From an uncultured Prevotellaceae bacterium (GTDB lineage: Bacteria; Bacteroidota; Bacteroidia; Bacteroidales; Muribaculaceae): 64,000 nucleotides of DNA. The notes beneath the pieces were generated by a model. The model was not told the DNA's origin. It did not search any database and was given only the letters and a program-made list of their open reading frames with translations. Position 1 is the first letter of the stretch, and each line of letters opens with the position of its first letter. Of this stretch, positions 1 to 8,949 are shown piece by piece. Location: the NCBI GenBank assembly GCA_900318335.1, contig ONKF01000014.1:1-64000 (forward strand). The letters run 5' to 3'. The position numbers and the translations under genes were made by a program.

Positions 1-1994
1 TTTACACGGTAGCCGGCGAGTGTGCCGTTGTAGTCCGAGATAGCCCATTCGGTAGAACTGCCATAGTCCAGGCTGGTGGAGTTAACAGCGTGCAGATAGT
101 TATCGCCAAGTGCGAGGGTGTAGTGGTTCAGAGTTCCACCCAGGGTCATGATAGCAACAGTGTTATCGCTGATAGTAACCTCATCACCAGCAGTGACGTC
201 GATCGCAGTGAGGAAGTTGCCGGTGGGAGCAACACCCAGAGCCTTGTTACCACAGACGATGATGTACTTCTTGCCGGCAACGAGTTGATCGGCAGCATTC
301 ACCTTAACGAACGTCATGGGCTCAAAGGGCTGGGGAGCGACTTCCTTGGTGTAGGTAGCGCTGACAACCTGGCTCTCAGCATCGCCCAGAACGGCCTTGG
401 CATAGAGGGTGGTCGTCTCATCAATCACGATGGGTGCAGTGTAGTTGGTGAAGTACTCGCCATTGTTGCTGTACTGGATAGTAGCACCAGCGGTAGCACA
501 GGTCAAGGTAACCGTGAGGTTCTCCTCAAAGGTTGTGCCATCCTCAGGATTAAACACGGGTGCATCTACATTGACAACAGGAGGCTCATCGGTATCCTCA
601 AATCCGATGGTCACCTTCGGCAGGAATTTAGACCTTGTTTTAGTGGTTTTACCAGAGGTGTAATAGCTCTGGTAGGTCGTTTGGTTGGCTCCAAGGAAAT
701 AGGTGCTACCATAAGAACCAACAATTGTTTCAACGTTCAGAAGCAAATCACCACCACTGTAAACGAACGGCTGGTCAAATGTAACGGTCCATTCGCTCAG
801 GGAGCTGTTTTTCACAACTGTTTCAGTCTTGACTGCGGTATATCCCTCGATGGGCACAGGTGTGCTCTCATATTCAGGAGTGTTGGCATCCAGATTCTTT
901 AATGAGAATGTCACAGTTGTTCCGAAGTTTATGCCACTGTTGGGATAGAATGTCAGTGATGTGATTGCCTTGCCTTTTATGCTTTGCAGCATTTCGGCAG
1001 GATAAATCATCTGAGTGTTCTGTGCATATTCGTCAACATACAATCCATAAACAGGCAGATATGCATTTGTGGTCGTTCCTTCACACACGGTCATCTCATA
1101 TGCTGCTTGACCAGCTAATGTGACATTTAGGTCGATGTCTTCGCTCTCCTGAGCTCCAATGTGCAAGGTGCTGTTAAAAGAGCCGGCAGTCGTCGGATTG
1201 AATTCAATGGTAATCGTTGCGGTCTCACCAGCTGCAATTGAGGCAGGGATGTTGGTGGCGCTGAATGGAGCATCCAGACCGCTTACCGTCGGGGTAATTG
1301 CGTTCTCACCAATGTTCTTGATGGTCACATTTTGGGTGTGAGATGTGTTAGGCGCTACCTTGCCGAAATCTATGCTCTTGGGGTTTACTGAAGCGGCATA
1401 AGGTTTCGACTCGGCGGTGTAGGCGATAGTGAGCTTGGGCAAATAGTTAGTAGCCTTCTCAGTAGAGCCATAGGAGTAGAATCCATAATAATCGCCGAGT
1501 TGCTTAGAGTAGAAGGTATTATCTCCATAAGTCTTACCGGGGGTAGTGACATCTATGAGAAGATCTCCTCCATCGTACTGAAATGGTTCCGCTAACTCGA
1601 TTGTCAAGATTGTCTGACCGGCTGGAGTCATAGTGCCAACAGTGGTCACAGCGACATCAAGGGGGGAGGAATAGCCATAGCCGTCGACCTCAAAAGGAGC
1701 CGCTCCTTCCAGATTGGCCATGGAGAACGTCACATCCGCACCCTTAAATTCTATGGCGCTGGTCGGATAGAACGTGATAGAAGTGATGAAACATCCGGTG
1801 GGCAGTCCAGACAACTCGCTCAGAGGATAAATCATCTGATTGTGCTGGCTATAATCAAAGTTATAACCGTAGACAGGCAGGTAAGTTGTGCCTGATGTAC
1901 CGTCACAGACGGTCACTTCATCGGCCTGGGCTGGCGGTAGCGCCAAGGCCAGGGCGAAGAACAAAAGTAGAAATTTTAGCCTAAAGATCTTCAT
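1..1994 (-). CDS. Large secreted modular protein (ASH-like and chitobiase-type Ig domains), C-terminus outside window
   Basis: The reading frame opens at an ATG on the minus strand at 1994 and is still open at the left edge, so at least 664 codons are present and the C-terminus is missing. It begins with a signal peptide (a LLLFFALALALPPAQA-like core). Two copies of a roughly 150-residue module follow, each starting with a T-V-C-[DE]-G-T...YLPVYG motif and a QMIYP motif. Between them, at about residues 196-295, is an ASH/HYDIN-like beta-sandwich (VNPKSIDFGKV...). After the second copy, at about 470-550, is a chitobiase C-terminal type Ig domain (APVFNPEDGTTF...ATIQYS...TTTLYAKAV). This is the layout of a secreted or surface Bacteroidales protein; its substrate cannot be told. 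Confident on export and modules, not on role. Confidence 0.8.
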   Translation of the reverse strand, partial: MKIFRLKFLLLFFALALALPPAQADEVTVCDGTSGTTYLPVYGYNFDYSQHNQMIYPLSELSGLPTGCFITSITFYPTSAIEFKGADVTFSMANLEGAAPFEVDGYGYSSPLDVAVTTVGTMTPAGQTILTIELAEPFQYDGGDLLIDVTTPGKTYGDNTFYSKQLGDYYGFYSYGSTEKATNYLPKLTIAYTAESKPYAASVNPKSIDFGKVAPNTSHTQNVTIKNIGENAITPTVSGLDAPFSATNIPASIAAGETATITIEFNPTTAGSFNSTLHIGAQESEDIDLNVTLAGQAAYEMTVCEGTTTNAYLPVYGLYVDEYAQNTQMIYPAEMLQSIKGKAITSLTFYPNSGINFGTTVTFSLKNLDANTPEYESTPVPIEGYTAVKTETVVKNSSLSEWTVTFDQPFVYSGGDLLLNVETIVGSYGSTYFLGANQTTYQSYYTSGKTTKTRSKFLPKVTIGFEDTDEPPVVNVDAPVFNPEDGTTFEENLTVTLTCATAGATIQYSNNGEYFTNYTAPIVIDETTTLYAKAVLGDAESQVVSATYTKEVAPQPFEPMTFVKVNAADQLVAGKKYIIVCGNKALGVAPTGNFLTAIDVTAGDEVTISDNTVAIMTLGGTLNHYTLALGDNYLHAVNSTSLDYGSSTEWAISDYNGTLAGYRV

Positions 1995-2329
1995 AAGTGT
2001 TATTATTAAATGGTTAATAAAGAGGTGAATTCATTGATGGAAGTTTACGGAATAGAGGTGATGACAGGTAATGGACAGTATGGGTTAAGAGATGAATAAC
2101 CTTACCCTACCACCGGGTGTGGCTGGGTGAGAATGATTGAAGTGTACATGTCTTTTCCACAAGGCTGCTCATTTCATCAACGAGAATTATGATACAAGAT
2201 TGCATTGATAATACGTCCCCTTGTAAGGTCATGAATGGTAATGATACAAGTTATTGATACTTATATGTTTAGTACCAGCAAACTTGACAAGAAGGTATAA
2301 ATCACACAAGTTGTAGTTTTTAGTATCCG

Positions 2330-2361
2330 CAAATATAATACATATATTTGAAGCAAACAAG
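2330..2361 (-). promoter_or_regulatory. Bacteroidetes-type promoter for the left-edge secreted protein
   Basis: On the minus strand a -7 box TATATTTG occupies 2330-2337, and a -33-like CTTG lies at 2358-2361, 20 nt upstream. The predicted transcript would start near 2324, leaving about 330 nt of untranslated leader before the ATG at 1994. The gene-free stretch 1995-2466 holds this promoter and leader. I saw no convincing ORF or recognisable riboswitch in it. Confidence 0.5.
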
Positions 2362-2466
2362 CAATCATGACTATTTTTATTGAAAGCTCAAGCGGATATC
2401 TGTACTCCTGCCATCATGGTGATTGCGGCAGGACGGGCCGTTAGCCGGTCTCGATGGTAATTGTTG

Positions 2467-3816
2467 TCAGGCAGTGGTTTGCTGGCGCTTGAAGCGCTGC
2501 ATGATGACCACTGCGACGAGAAAAGCGACAAAGTCGCTGGCGGGAAGCGAGAACCACACGCCATCGAGGCCCCATATCGAGGAGAATACCAGGAGCATGG
2601 GCAACAGGAACAGCAACTGGCGCGAGAGGGACATGAAGATGCTGATACGCACCTTGCCGATGGTCTGGAAAAAGTTGGTTACCACTGCCTGATAGCCGAT
2701 GACAGGGAAAACAAGCATGTTGATGCGGATGCCGCGGACTGAGATATCGATGAGGTTTTGGTCATCGGTGAAAAGGCGTGTGCAGGGACCAGGCAACAAT
2801 TCGCCTATCACCCAACCGACTGTCATCGCCACGACCGATGCGGTGATGGTGAGACGCAGCACATGCTTGACGCGCTCCATGTTGCGTGCCCCATAGTTAT
2901 AGCCCGCAATGGGCTGGAAGCCTTGGCAGATGCCCATAATGACCATGAAGAAGATGAATCCCAAGCGATTGGCGATGCTATAGGCTCCTACAGCGAGGTC
3001 CCCGCCATAGGTCATTAAGGCGTTGTTCATGAAGATGGCGACGACACAGCCCGTGAGCTGCATGGCAAACGGCGATATGCCGATGCTCACGATATCCTTG
3101 ACAATGGCGCGGGCTGGCTTGAGGTATTTCCACTCCAGGTGGAGGAGTTCGCGCTGGCGCGAGAACTGCCATAACTGCCAGCACAGCACGATGACCTGCG
3201 CCAGGATAGTCGCAATGGCCGCACCCTTGATTCCCATGTGCAGGGGCCAGATGAAGATGGGGTCGAGGATGGTGTTCAGCACCACGGTGACAATGGTGGC
3301 TATCATTGCCGCTCGTGGCTTGCTGGCCGATCTCAAGGCTGCATTCAGGCCCAGGTAGAGGTGGGTGATGACATTGCCCAATAGCAGGATGAACATGTAG
3401 TCATGGGCATGAGGCAGTGTCTGCTCACTTGCCCCGAAAAAGGTAAGGATGGGATCCAGGAAGATGATCGATACGATGCCCACCAGCAGACCCATGATGA
3501 TATTCAGGGCGACCATGTTGCCCAGCACGTTGTTGGCCTTGTCATATTGGCGTTGTCCCAACCTGAGGGACATCAGTGTGGCGCCTCCGACGCCCACCGC
3601 GGCACCAAAGGCCGCACCGATGTTCATCAACGGAAACGAAATACCCAACGCAGCCAGTGCCATCGGCCCGACACCGTGACCGATGAAGATGCTGTCCACC
3701 ATGTTGTAGAGGGACGAGGCTGTCATTGCGATCACACCGGGCAGGGCATATTGCCACAGCAGCCGGCCTACTGGCTGCGTTCCCAGCGCTAATGTCGCTT
3801 CCTTGTTGTCTTTCAT
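2467..3816 (-). CDS. MATE family efflux transporter
   Basis: This 449-residue polytopic membrane protein has the MATE signature at its N-terminus: GRLLWQYALPGVIAMTASSL, then a NMVDSIFIGHGVG segment, which matches the first helices of NorM/DinF-type exporters. About 12 hydrophobic segments are visible and the length is usual for the family (440-460). It probably exports cationic drugs or metabolites in exchange for Na+ or H+ at the inner membrane; the substrate cannot be predicted. It lies 78 nt downstream of the ATPase-DUF4435 gene on the same strand, so co-transcription is possible but not shown. Confidence 0.93.
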   Translation of the reverse strand: MKDNKEATLALGTQPVGRLLWQYALPGVIAMTASSLYNMVDSIFIGHGVGPMALAALGISFPLMNIGAAFGAAVGVGGATLMSLRLGQRQYDKANNVLGNMVALNIIMGLLVGIVSIIFLDPILTFFGASEQTLPHAHDYMFILLLGNVITHLYLGLNAALRSASKPRAAMIATIVTVVLNTILDPIFIWPLHMGIKGAAIATILAQVIVLCWQLWQFSRQRELLHLEWKYLKPARAIVKDIVSIGISPFAMQLTGCVVAIFMNNALMTYGGDLAVGAYSIANRLGFIFFMVIMGICQGFQPIAGYNYGARNMERVKHVLRLTITASVVAMTVGWVIGELLPGPCTRLFTDDQNLIDISVRGIRINMLVFPVIGYQAVVTNFFQTIGKVRISIFMSLSRQLLFLLPMLLVFSSIWGLDGVWFSLPASDFVAFLVAVVIMQRFKRQQTTA

Positions 3817-3894
3817 TTCCGAGCCTATAGTTTTATGGTTTCAAGTCCTTAGTTAGGGTTTATTGTTTACTGTGATTGAAAAACATGGGACATC

Positions 3895-5460
3895 TTACTC
3901 TTCAAGGCCGAAGCAGGCCTTGATGGCGCGGCGGATGGCACGGGCATTCTCGCTGCCACCCTTGAGGATGTTGAGCACGCCACGGATGTAGTCGTCCTTG
4001 CTCTTGAAGCCGCACAGTGTGGCCACCTTGCTCTCGTTAATCATGAGTTTCTGGTTATAGACCCTGAGGATGCTGGCATAGTCGTTGTTGTCCTCATACA
4101 CGTGAAACTCCCTGCACAATTGGTCGTACATACCGCGCGGGTTGATTTCGCTCACCAGTTCCACCATGTGGTTCTCGAGGGCGTTGATGCTGGTGAATTT
4201 CATGTCGATGCGCAGTTCCACGTCGTGCTTCACGCGGTGGCGCACGTGCATGAGTGCCTGCTGCTTGAGCTCGCGGGTAAACATGGCGATGACATGCTTC
4301 TTGACCTTGGGAAAGACGATATCCTCGTTGCGGTGCTTGTGGCGGGCAACGGCACGGATCACGCCTTCGAGCATCAGGATGTTCTCAATCTCGGCGACAT
4401 TAGGCACGAGGATATTCTTCTTACGCAGGTATTCCACCTCCTCCTCGCTGCGGCGGTCGCGGTCCACGATACCACGGCTGTCCAGCTGGTGGAAGTTCTG
4501 CAGGTCGTTAAACGAGCGCACTGTCTCGATGACCTTGTTGCAGCTGCCTAGGGGCTTAACGGTGTACTCGGGGAAGATGAGCGGGTAGAGCCTGGAGTCA
4601 ATGCTGTGCTTGTCGTCTCCCTCGATAAACAGGACGGGCTTGCGGCTGCCCAGCAGGTCGAGTAGGGCAGAGTCAAGGTCTCGGCTGCTGGTCATAACCT
4701 CATAGTCCCACGCGACAGCCTCGGGGTCAAATTCCTTGACCCACACGCACTGGTTGTCGATGCGTGAGCTGGCAAACCCTACGTCATGGGTGTTGTAGAT
4801 GAAGGTGCAGTCGGGGCGCATCTGCTCCAGCACGTTCCACAGTGTGCGCATGATGCTACTGTGGATAAAGGTCTCAGGATCATCGACCAGGATGGCGGCA
4901 TCAGGCATGGCATAGAGTACCGCTCCGATGTAGTAGAGCACCGACTTCTCACCGTCGCTCAGGCGCATCAGCGGGTATTTGTCCTCATATCCCTCGCTGG
5001 TGAACATCAGCTTGCCGTTCTCGCGCAGCACCTTGTTCTTGGGGAACACTTCCTGCCATTTCTTGACGGTGATGTCGAGCTTGGTCTTGGGAAACTCAAT
5101 CTGCTCATCCATGAGCTGGTGGGCCTTGAAGTTCATCAGTTCACGGAATTCCTCATTCAGCATGACATAGAACAACTTGTCAAACTCTGTCTCGGCAAGG
5201 TTCTTGACCTGAGGGTTGGCTGCGTTCATGCGGTTGAACAGGTCCTCGATGGAACCTGGCAACGTCTTGGCGCTGGCAGGGCTGGGGAAGAGGGCCTTGA
5301 GGGCCGAGATGCGGTATGCCTTGTCGCCCAAATTATCAACAAGCGCCGAGCAGAAGAGGCTCTTACCAGAACCATTGGCGCCGATAATCGTGATCTGTTT
5401 TGACTCGAGCAGCACCTCGGGCTGCTTGCCATCTATTCTTTTTGGTAGTTTGATGTCCAT
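3895..5460 (-). CDS. ABC/SMC-type AAA ATPase fused to a DUF4435 (TOPRIM-like) domain
   Basis: The 521-residue protein has two parts. The N-terminal ATPase shows Walker A GANGSGKS (27-34), an ABC-like signature LSDGEKS (167-173), Walker B ILVDDPE (189-195) and an H-loop NTHD (223-226). The C-terminal part begins with PVLFIEGDD (275-283), followed by GIVDRDRR (330-337) and an E-I-E-N segment. This is the acidic residue pattern of DUF4435, a TOPRIM-like nuclease domain of the OLD superfamily. In the PARIS anti-phage system the same two activities are AriA (ATPase) and AriB (DUF4435), sometimes fused. This protein is shorter than I would expect for that fusion, and its neighbours are not defence genes, so a PARIS-like or a housekeeping OLD-like role are both open. 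Confidence 0.8.
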   Translation of the reverse strand: MDIKLPKRIDGKQPEVLLESKQITIIGANGSGKSLFCSALVDNLGDKAYRISALKALFPSPASAKTLPGSIEDLFNRMNAANPQVKNLAETEFDKLFYVMLNEEFRELMNFKAHQLMDEQIEFPKTKLDITVKKWQEVFPKNKVLRENGKLMFTSEGYEDKYPLMRLSDGEKSVLYYIGAVLYAMPDAAILVDDPETFIHSSIMRTLWNVLEQMRPDCTFIYNTHDVGFASSRIDNQCVWVKEFDPEAVAWDYEVMTSSRDLDSALLDLLGSRKPVLFIEGDDKHSIDSRLYPLIFPEYTVKPLGSCNKVIETVRSFNDLQNFHQLDSRGIVDRDRRSEEEVEYLRKKNILVPNVAEIENILMLEGVIRAVARHKHRNEDIVFPKVKKHVIAMFTRELKQQALMHVRHRVKHDVELRIDMKFTSINALENHMVELVSEINPRGMYDQLCREFHVYEDNNDYASILRVYNQKLMINESKVATLCGFKSKDDYIRGVLNILKGGSENARAIRRAIKACFGLEE

Positions 5461-5593
5461 GTCCTTAACCCCGTTTTGTTTAGGGCACGTAAAATTAACC
5501 TTTTATTTTCATCGTACCAAGGATTTGGTCCTCAAAGTGCCGAAAATGGCTTTTTTTCACATTTTTGTCATGCGCTCTATCCCGTTTTATTAG

Positions 5594-5601
5594 TAATTTT
5601 G
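5594..5601 (+). promoter_or_regulatory. -7 promoter box, apparently leaderless
   Basis: TAATTTTG ends only 8 nt before the ATG at 5610. With a usual Bacteroidetes start point about 5-8 nt past the box, the mRNA would begin at or next to the start codon. No good TTTG lies at the normal -33 distance. Its position argues against the longer reading frame that opens upstream at 5565. Confidence 0.5.
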
Positions 5602-5609
5602 CCGCTGTT

Positions 5610-6851
5610 ATGATGGATTATGTCAACGCATTTGTGTCGATGCTAAACGGCATGTCGCCCTATCTGCTGTTAGGTTTCTTTATCGCGGGACTGCTTCACG
5701 CGTTTGTGCCGTCATCGATCTACAGCCGCTATTTAGCGGGAACGGGTCTGCGCTCGGTGGCTACAGCGGCGGCCTTTGGCATCCCGTTGCCGTTGTGCTC
5801 ATGTGGCGTGTTGCCTACAGCGGTGGCTCTGCGCCGCAGTGGCGCCTCTCGTGCCGCCTCGACGGCGTTTCTCATCGCCACGCCCCAGACGGGCGTCGAT
5901 AGCATTGCGGCAACCTATTCGATGATGGGGCTGCCGTTTGCCATCCTGCGTCCTGTGGCGGCGTTGGTGACCTCGTTGATTGGGGGACTGGCTGTCGGCC
6001 ATTGGGAGCGCAAGGGGGCCCTCGGCGACGTGCATGAGGAGGCCAACTATGAGTTCAGTGAGTTGCCCAAGGGCTTGTGGAACAAGATGGTTGAGACCTT
6101 CAAGTATGGATTCTTTGATATGATGCAGAGCATCGGACGATGGCTGCTGATAGGCCTCGTGGTAGCCACGCTCATCACTGTGCTGCTACCCGACGATTTC
6201 TTCTCGACCTATGCCCGCTGGCCCCTGTTGAATATGTTTATCATCGTTCTGGTGGCGGTGCCCATGTATGTGTGTGCCACGGGATCTATTCCCATTGCTG
6301 CGGCCCTCATGCTCAAGGGAATGTCGCCAGGCTGCGCCCTGGTGTTGCTCATGGCTGGTCCTGCTGCCAACATGGCATCGATGTTTGTCGTGAACAGCGC
6401 TTTCGGCCGCAAGGCGACCATCGTTTATCTGCTTTCGATTATCGGAGGGGCGGTAGGCTTCGGTGTGTTGGTTGACTATCTGCCAGGCTTGCGTGGGATG
6501 TTCATGGACGCTTTGCCTTGCCACACCATGCACCACCACATGGGCGCCTCATGGCTCAACACCGTCTGCAGCATTGCCCTGCTTGGCATGATAATTGTGT
6601 CACTGGGAGCAAAATATTGGAAATCTTATCAAATCAAGCAAAATAAAACCACAACAATGAAAGAGTACAAAGTAAAAGGTATGATGTGTGTGCACTGCAA
6701 GGCTAATGTCGAGAAAGGCCTTGCTGCTCTTCCTGGTGTCGAAAAAGTGACTGTTGACCTCGCCAAGGGTACCGCATTGGTCGAGGGTAGTGTCCCCGAT
6801 CAGCTCGTTATCGATTGTATCGAGGATCTGGGTTACCAGTATGTGCCTTAA
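5610..6851 (+). CDS. SO_0444/YraQ-type metal permease with fused C-terminal HMA domain
   Basis: The first 345 or so residues form a polytopic permease with the family motif GIPLPLCSCGVLP and a repeat-like C-A-T-G-S-I-P-I-A-A-A segment in the second half, as in SO_0444-type Cu/Zn efflux permeases. A histidine-rich loop (HTMHHHMG) precedes the last helix. From about residue 350 a heavy-metal-associated domain follows, with the M-x-C-x-x-C motif GMMCVHCKANVEK and a full beta-alpha-beta length of about 65 residues. The permease probably exports Cu, Zn or a related metal, with the HMA delivering or sensing the ion. I chose the start at 5610 (or 5613) because the promoter box lies at 5594-5601. Confidence 0.88.
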   Translation: MMDYVNAFVSMLNGMSPYLLLGFFIAGLLHAFVPSSIYSRYLAGTGLRSVATAAAFGIPLPLCSCGVLPTAVALRRSGASRAASTAFLIATPQTGVDSIAATYSMMGLPFAILRPVAALVTSLIGGLAVGHWERKGALGDVHEEANYEFSELPKGLWNKMVETFKYGFFDMMQSIGRWLLIGLVVATLITVLLPDDFFSTYARWPLLNMFIIVLVAVPMYVCATGSIPIAAALMLKGMSPGCALVLLMAGPAANMASMFVVNSAFGRKATIVYLLSIIGGAVGFGVLVDYLPGLRGMFMDALPCHTMHHHMGASWLNTVCSIALLGMIIVSLGAKYWKSYQIKQNKTTTMKEYKVKGMMCVHCKANVEKGLAALPGVEKVTVDLAKGTALVEGSVPDQLVIDCIEDLGYQYVP

Positions 6852-6891
6852 GGAGTCAGGAATTCCCGCTTTCTAACACCACACCTAACGC

Positions 6892-7644
6892 CTATTTAAC
6901 GGCCGTGTAAATGGTGCAGACGCCCAGCGTGAGGCGTTTGTACAGGGTCTTGCGCAGCCCTGCGTTCCGCATCAGTTGCAGCATGTCGTCACCCTGGGGG
7001 ACGGCCGCGATGCTCTGGGGCAAGTAGCGGTAAGCGGTCTTGTCGCCGCTCTTGAGGGAACCTACCCAGGGAATGATGTGCATCGAGTATAGGTCATAGA
7101 ACCAGCGTATCAACGGATTGGTGGGCGTGGACAACTCCAGCACGCACAACATGCCACCAGGCTTGAGCACACGCGCCATCTCTTGATACCCCTGCTGCAG
7201 ATGCTCGAAATTGCGCACCCCGAAGGCCACAGTTACCGCATCAAACGTTTCGTCCTGCATGGGTAGCGCCATGCAGTCTCCTTGCTCAAATGTGATGATG
7301 CTTTCCAGCCCTTTTTCCTTAACCTTACGGCAGGCTTCGTCAAGCATCCCCTGTGAGAGGTCAATGCCCGTGATGTGCTGCGGTTGCAGGGACTCGTTCA
7401 ACTGGATGGCAAAATCGCCCGTGCCTGTCGCCACATCCAGGATGCGGGAGGGGCGCAATCGTTTCAACCGCTTGACGGCGAGTTTTCTCCACCAGATGTC
7501 GATGCCCAGGGTCATGGCACGGTTCATGAAGTCATAGGCGGGGGCGATGCTGTCAAACATCTGTTTCACCTGTTCGGTCTTGGCCGTGTCGTGAGTGCCG
7601 TAAGGGGTCACTTGCTCAACCCTGTTGCCCTTGTCCTCGCTCAT
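6892..7644 (-). CDS. ubiE: Demethylmenaquinone methyltransferase
   Basis: This 250-residue class I SAM methyltransferase has the UbiE/MenG pattern: FDSIAPAYDFMNR..LGIDIWWRK near the N-terminus, the SAM-binding ILDVATGTGDFAI (68-80), and VTVAFGVRNFEHLQQG. It carries out the last C-methylation of menaquinone synthesis, using SAM, and the length is normal for the family. Its start overlaps the end of phoH by 4 nt (ATGA), so the two are probably translated from one message. Confidence 0.95.
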   Translation of the reverse strand: MSEDKGNRVEQVTPYGTHDTAKTEQVKQMFDSIAPAYDFMNRAMTLGIDIWWRKLAVKRLKRLRPSRILDVATGTGDFAIQLNESLQPQHITGIDLSQGMLDEACRKVKEKGLESIITFEQGDCMALPMQDETFDAVTVAFGVRNFEHLQQGYQEMARVLKPGGMLCVLELSTPTNPLIRWFYDLYSMHIIPWVGSLKSGDKTAYRYLPQSIAAVPQGDDMLQLMRNAGLRKTLYKRLTLGVCTIYTAVK

Positions 7645-8651
7645 GCCTGCTGATCGTTGTCGGGTTGCTTGTAGTCGTCACGGCCCTCGCGGCGTTCGGC
7701 GTTATAGAGCTTGTTTTCCTCCTGGAAACGCTCGTAGGCCTCGACAATGCGCTGCACCAGTTGGTGGCGCACAATGTCCTTTTTCTCAAATTCCACCTTG
7801 CCTATGCCCTTTACTCCGTCCAGCACGCGCAGGGCGTGAATCAGGCCACTGGTGACGCTGCGGGGCAAGTCAATCTGGGTCGTGTCGCCCGTGACAATCA
7901 TTTTGGAGCCCATACCTAATCGGGTGAGGAACATCTTGATTTGGTGGGTAGTGGTGTTCTGGGCCTCATCGAGCACGATGATGGCGTCATTGAGGGTGCG
8001 TCCGCGCATGAATGCCAGTGGCGCGATCTGAATGACGTTGTTCTCCATGTATTCCTTGAGTTTGGCCTGTGGTATCATGTCCTCGAGCGCGTCATATAGT
8101 GGCTGCAGGTAGGGGTCAATCTTGTCCTTCATGTCACCAGGCAGGAAACCCAGTTTCTCGCCGGCTTCGACGGCGGGGCGGGAAAGAATGATTTTGCGTA
8201 TCTCGCGGTTCTTCAACGCGCGCACGGCCAGCGCTACAGCAAGGTAGGTCTTACCCGTGCCGGCAGGACCCAAAGCGAATGTCAAGTCATTGTGCATGAA
8301 TGTCTTGACCAGCAGCTGCTGATTGGGCGTACGGCCGCTGATGGGCTTGCCGTTCACGCCATAGACGATGACGTCGTCCATCTTCAACTGCTTGGGTGGT
8401 GTTCCCTTGATGGTGTCGATTATGACATCCTCGGGCAGGGTGTTATAGGTGGCGCAGTAGTCGGCAAGAGCATGGATTTTTTGCTCAAACTCGGCCGTGT
8501 CGCTGTCGTCTCCGATAACGGTAATGACGCTGCCCCGAGCTGCCATGCGCAGTTTGGGAAACAGGTTGCGTATAAGTTGAATGTTACTGTTATTTACCCC
8601 GTAGAAGGTCACGGGATCCACGTTGTCGATGATAATGTGCCGTTCAATCAT
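7641..8651 (-). CDS. phoH: PhoH family protein (P-loop NTPase)
   Basis: The 336-residue protein has the PhoH/YbeZ core: Walker A GPAGTGKT (128-135), the family motif ILSRPAVEAGEKLGFLPGD, and Walker B with VLDEAQN. PhoH proteins are cytoplasmic ATPases related to helicases and linked to RNA metabolism; the exact role is not settled. The N-terminal 110 residues form the small KH-like region usual in bacterial PhoH. It is the first gene of a pair with ubiE. Confidence 0.95.
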   Translation of the reverse strand: MIERHIIIDNVDPVTFYGVNNSNIQLIRNLFPKLRMAARGSVITVIGDDSDTAEFEQKIHALADYCATYNTLPEDVIIDTIKGTPPKQLKMDDVIVYGVNGKPISGRTPNQQLLVKTFMHNDLTFALGPAGTGKTYLAVALAVRALKNREIRKIILSRPAVEAGEKLGFLPGDMKDKIDPYLQPLYDALEDMIPQAKLKEYMENNVIQIAPLAFMRGRTLNDAIIVLDEAQNTTTHQIKMFLTRLGMGSKMIVTGDTTQIDLPRSVTSGLIHALRVLDGVKGIGKVEFEKKDIVRHQLVQRIVEAYERFQEENKLYNAERREGRDDYKQPDNDQQA

Positions 8652-8676
8652 TCAATATCCTTAATGAAATCTACCA

Positions 8677-8707
8677 CAAAATTACATAATATATTTGTCC
8701 CCACAAT
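8677..8707 (-). promoter_or_regulatory. Promoter of phoH-ubiE
   Basis: On the minus strand TAATTTTG (8677-8684) is preceded, 19 nt upstream, by ATTG at 8704-8707, one base from the -33 consensus TTTG. The ATG of phoH follows about 25 nt downstream of the box. The divergent gap 8652-8949 holds this and the plus-strand box at 8911-8918; no other feature was seen. Confidence 0.5.
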
Positions 8708-8910
8708 AACTGCCGCCACATTTTATCACATTTTGAATAAAACATGGCGGCAATTAAGACGGATTAGTTACGATAATTGTATCGATGCCAAGTTGATCAT
8801 TATTTTCAATGACTTTTCCATGTCCCGTGTTTTTTATGGATGATTCCTGTTGTGGCTTATTCTTTTGTGATAAGAGTTAATTAAATGTAACACATGTATG
8901 GATTTTTTAT

Positions 8911-8918
8911 TATCTTTG
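8911..8918 (+). promoter_or_regulatory. -7 box for the RsmI-like gene
   Basis: TATCTTTG lies 31 nt upstream of the ATG at 8950. No clear -33 TTTG is visible at the usual distance. Confidence 0.45.
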
Positions 8919-8949
8919 CATTTAATTTGAATTATAGCTGCCATTATTT

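Noticed and set aside
90-902. 270-codon plus-strand frame
   Set aside because: It is antisense to the minus-strand secreted protein, whose frame has a signal peptide and recognisable domains; the plus-strand product has no motif.
3817-3894. Possible terminator between MATE and ATPase genes
   Set aside because: No stable hairpin or T-run is visible, so co-transcription cannot be excluded or supported.
4102-4551. Plus-strand frames inside the ATPase-DUF4435 gene
   Set aside because: The opposite strand encodes all Walker and TOPRIM-like motifs; the plus-strand product is a hydrophobic/His-rich shadow.
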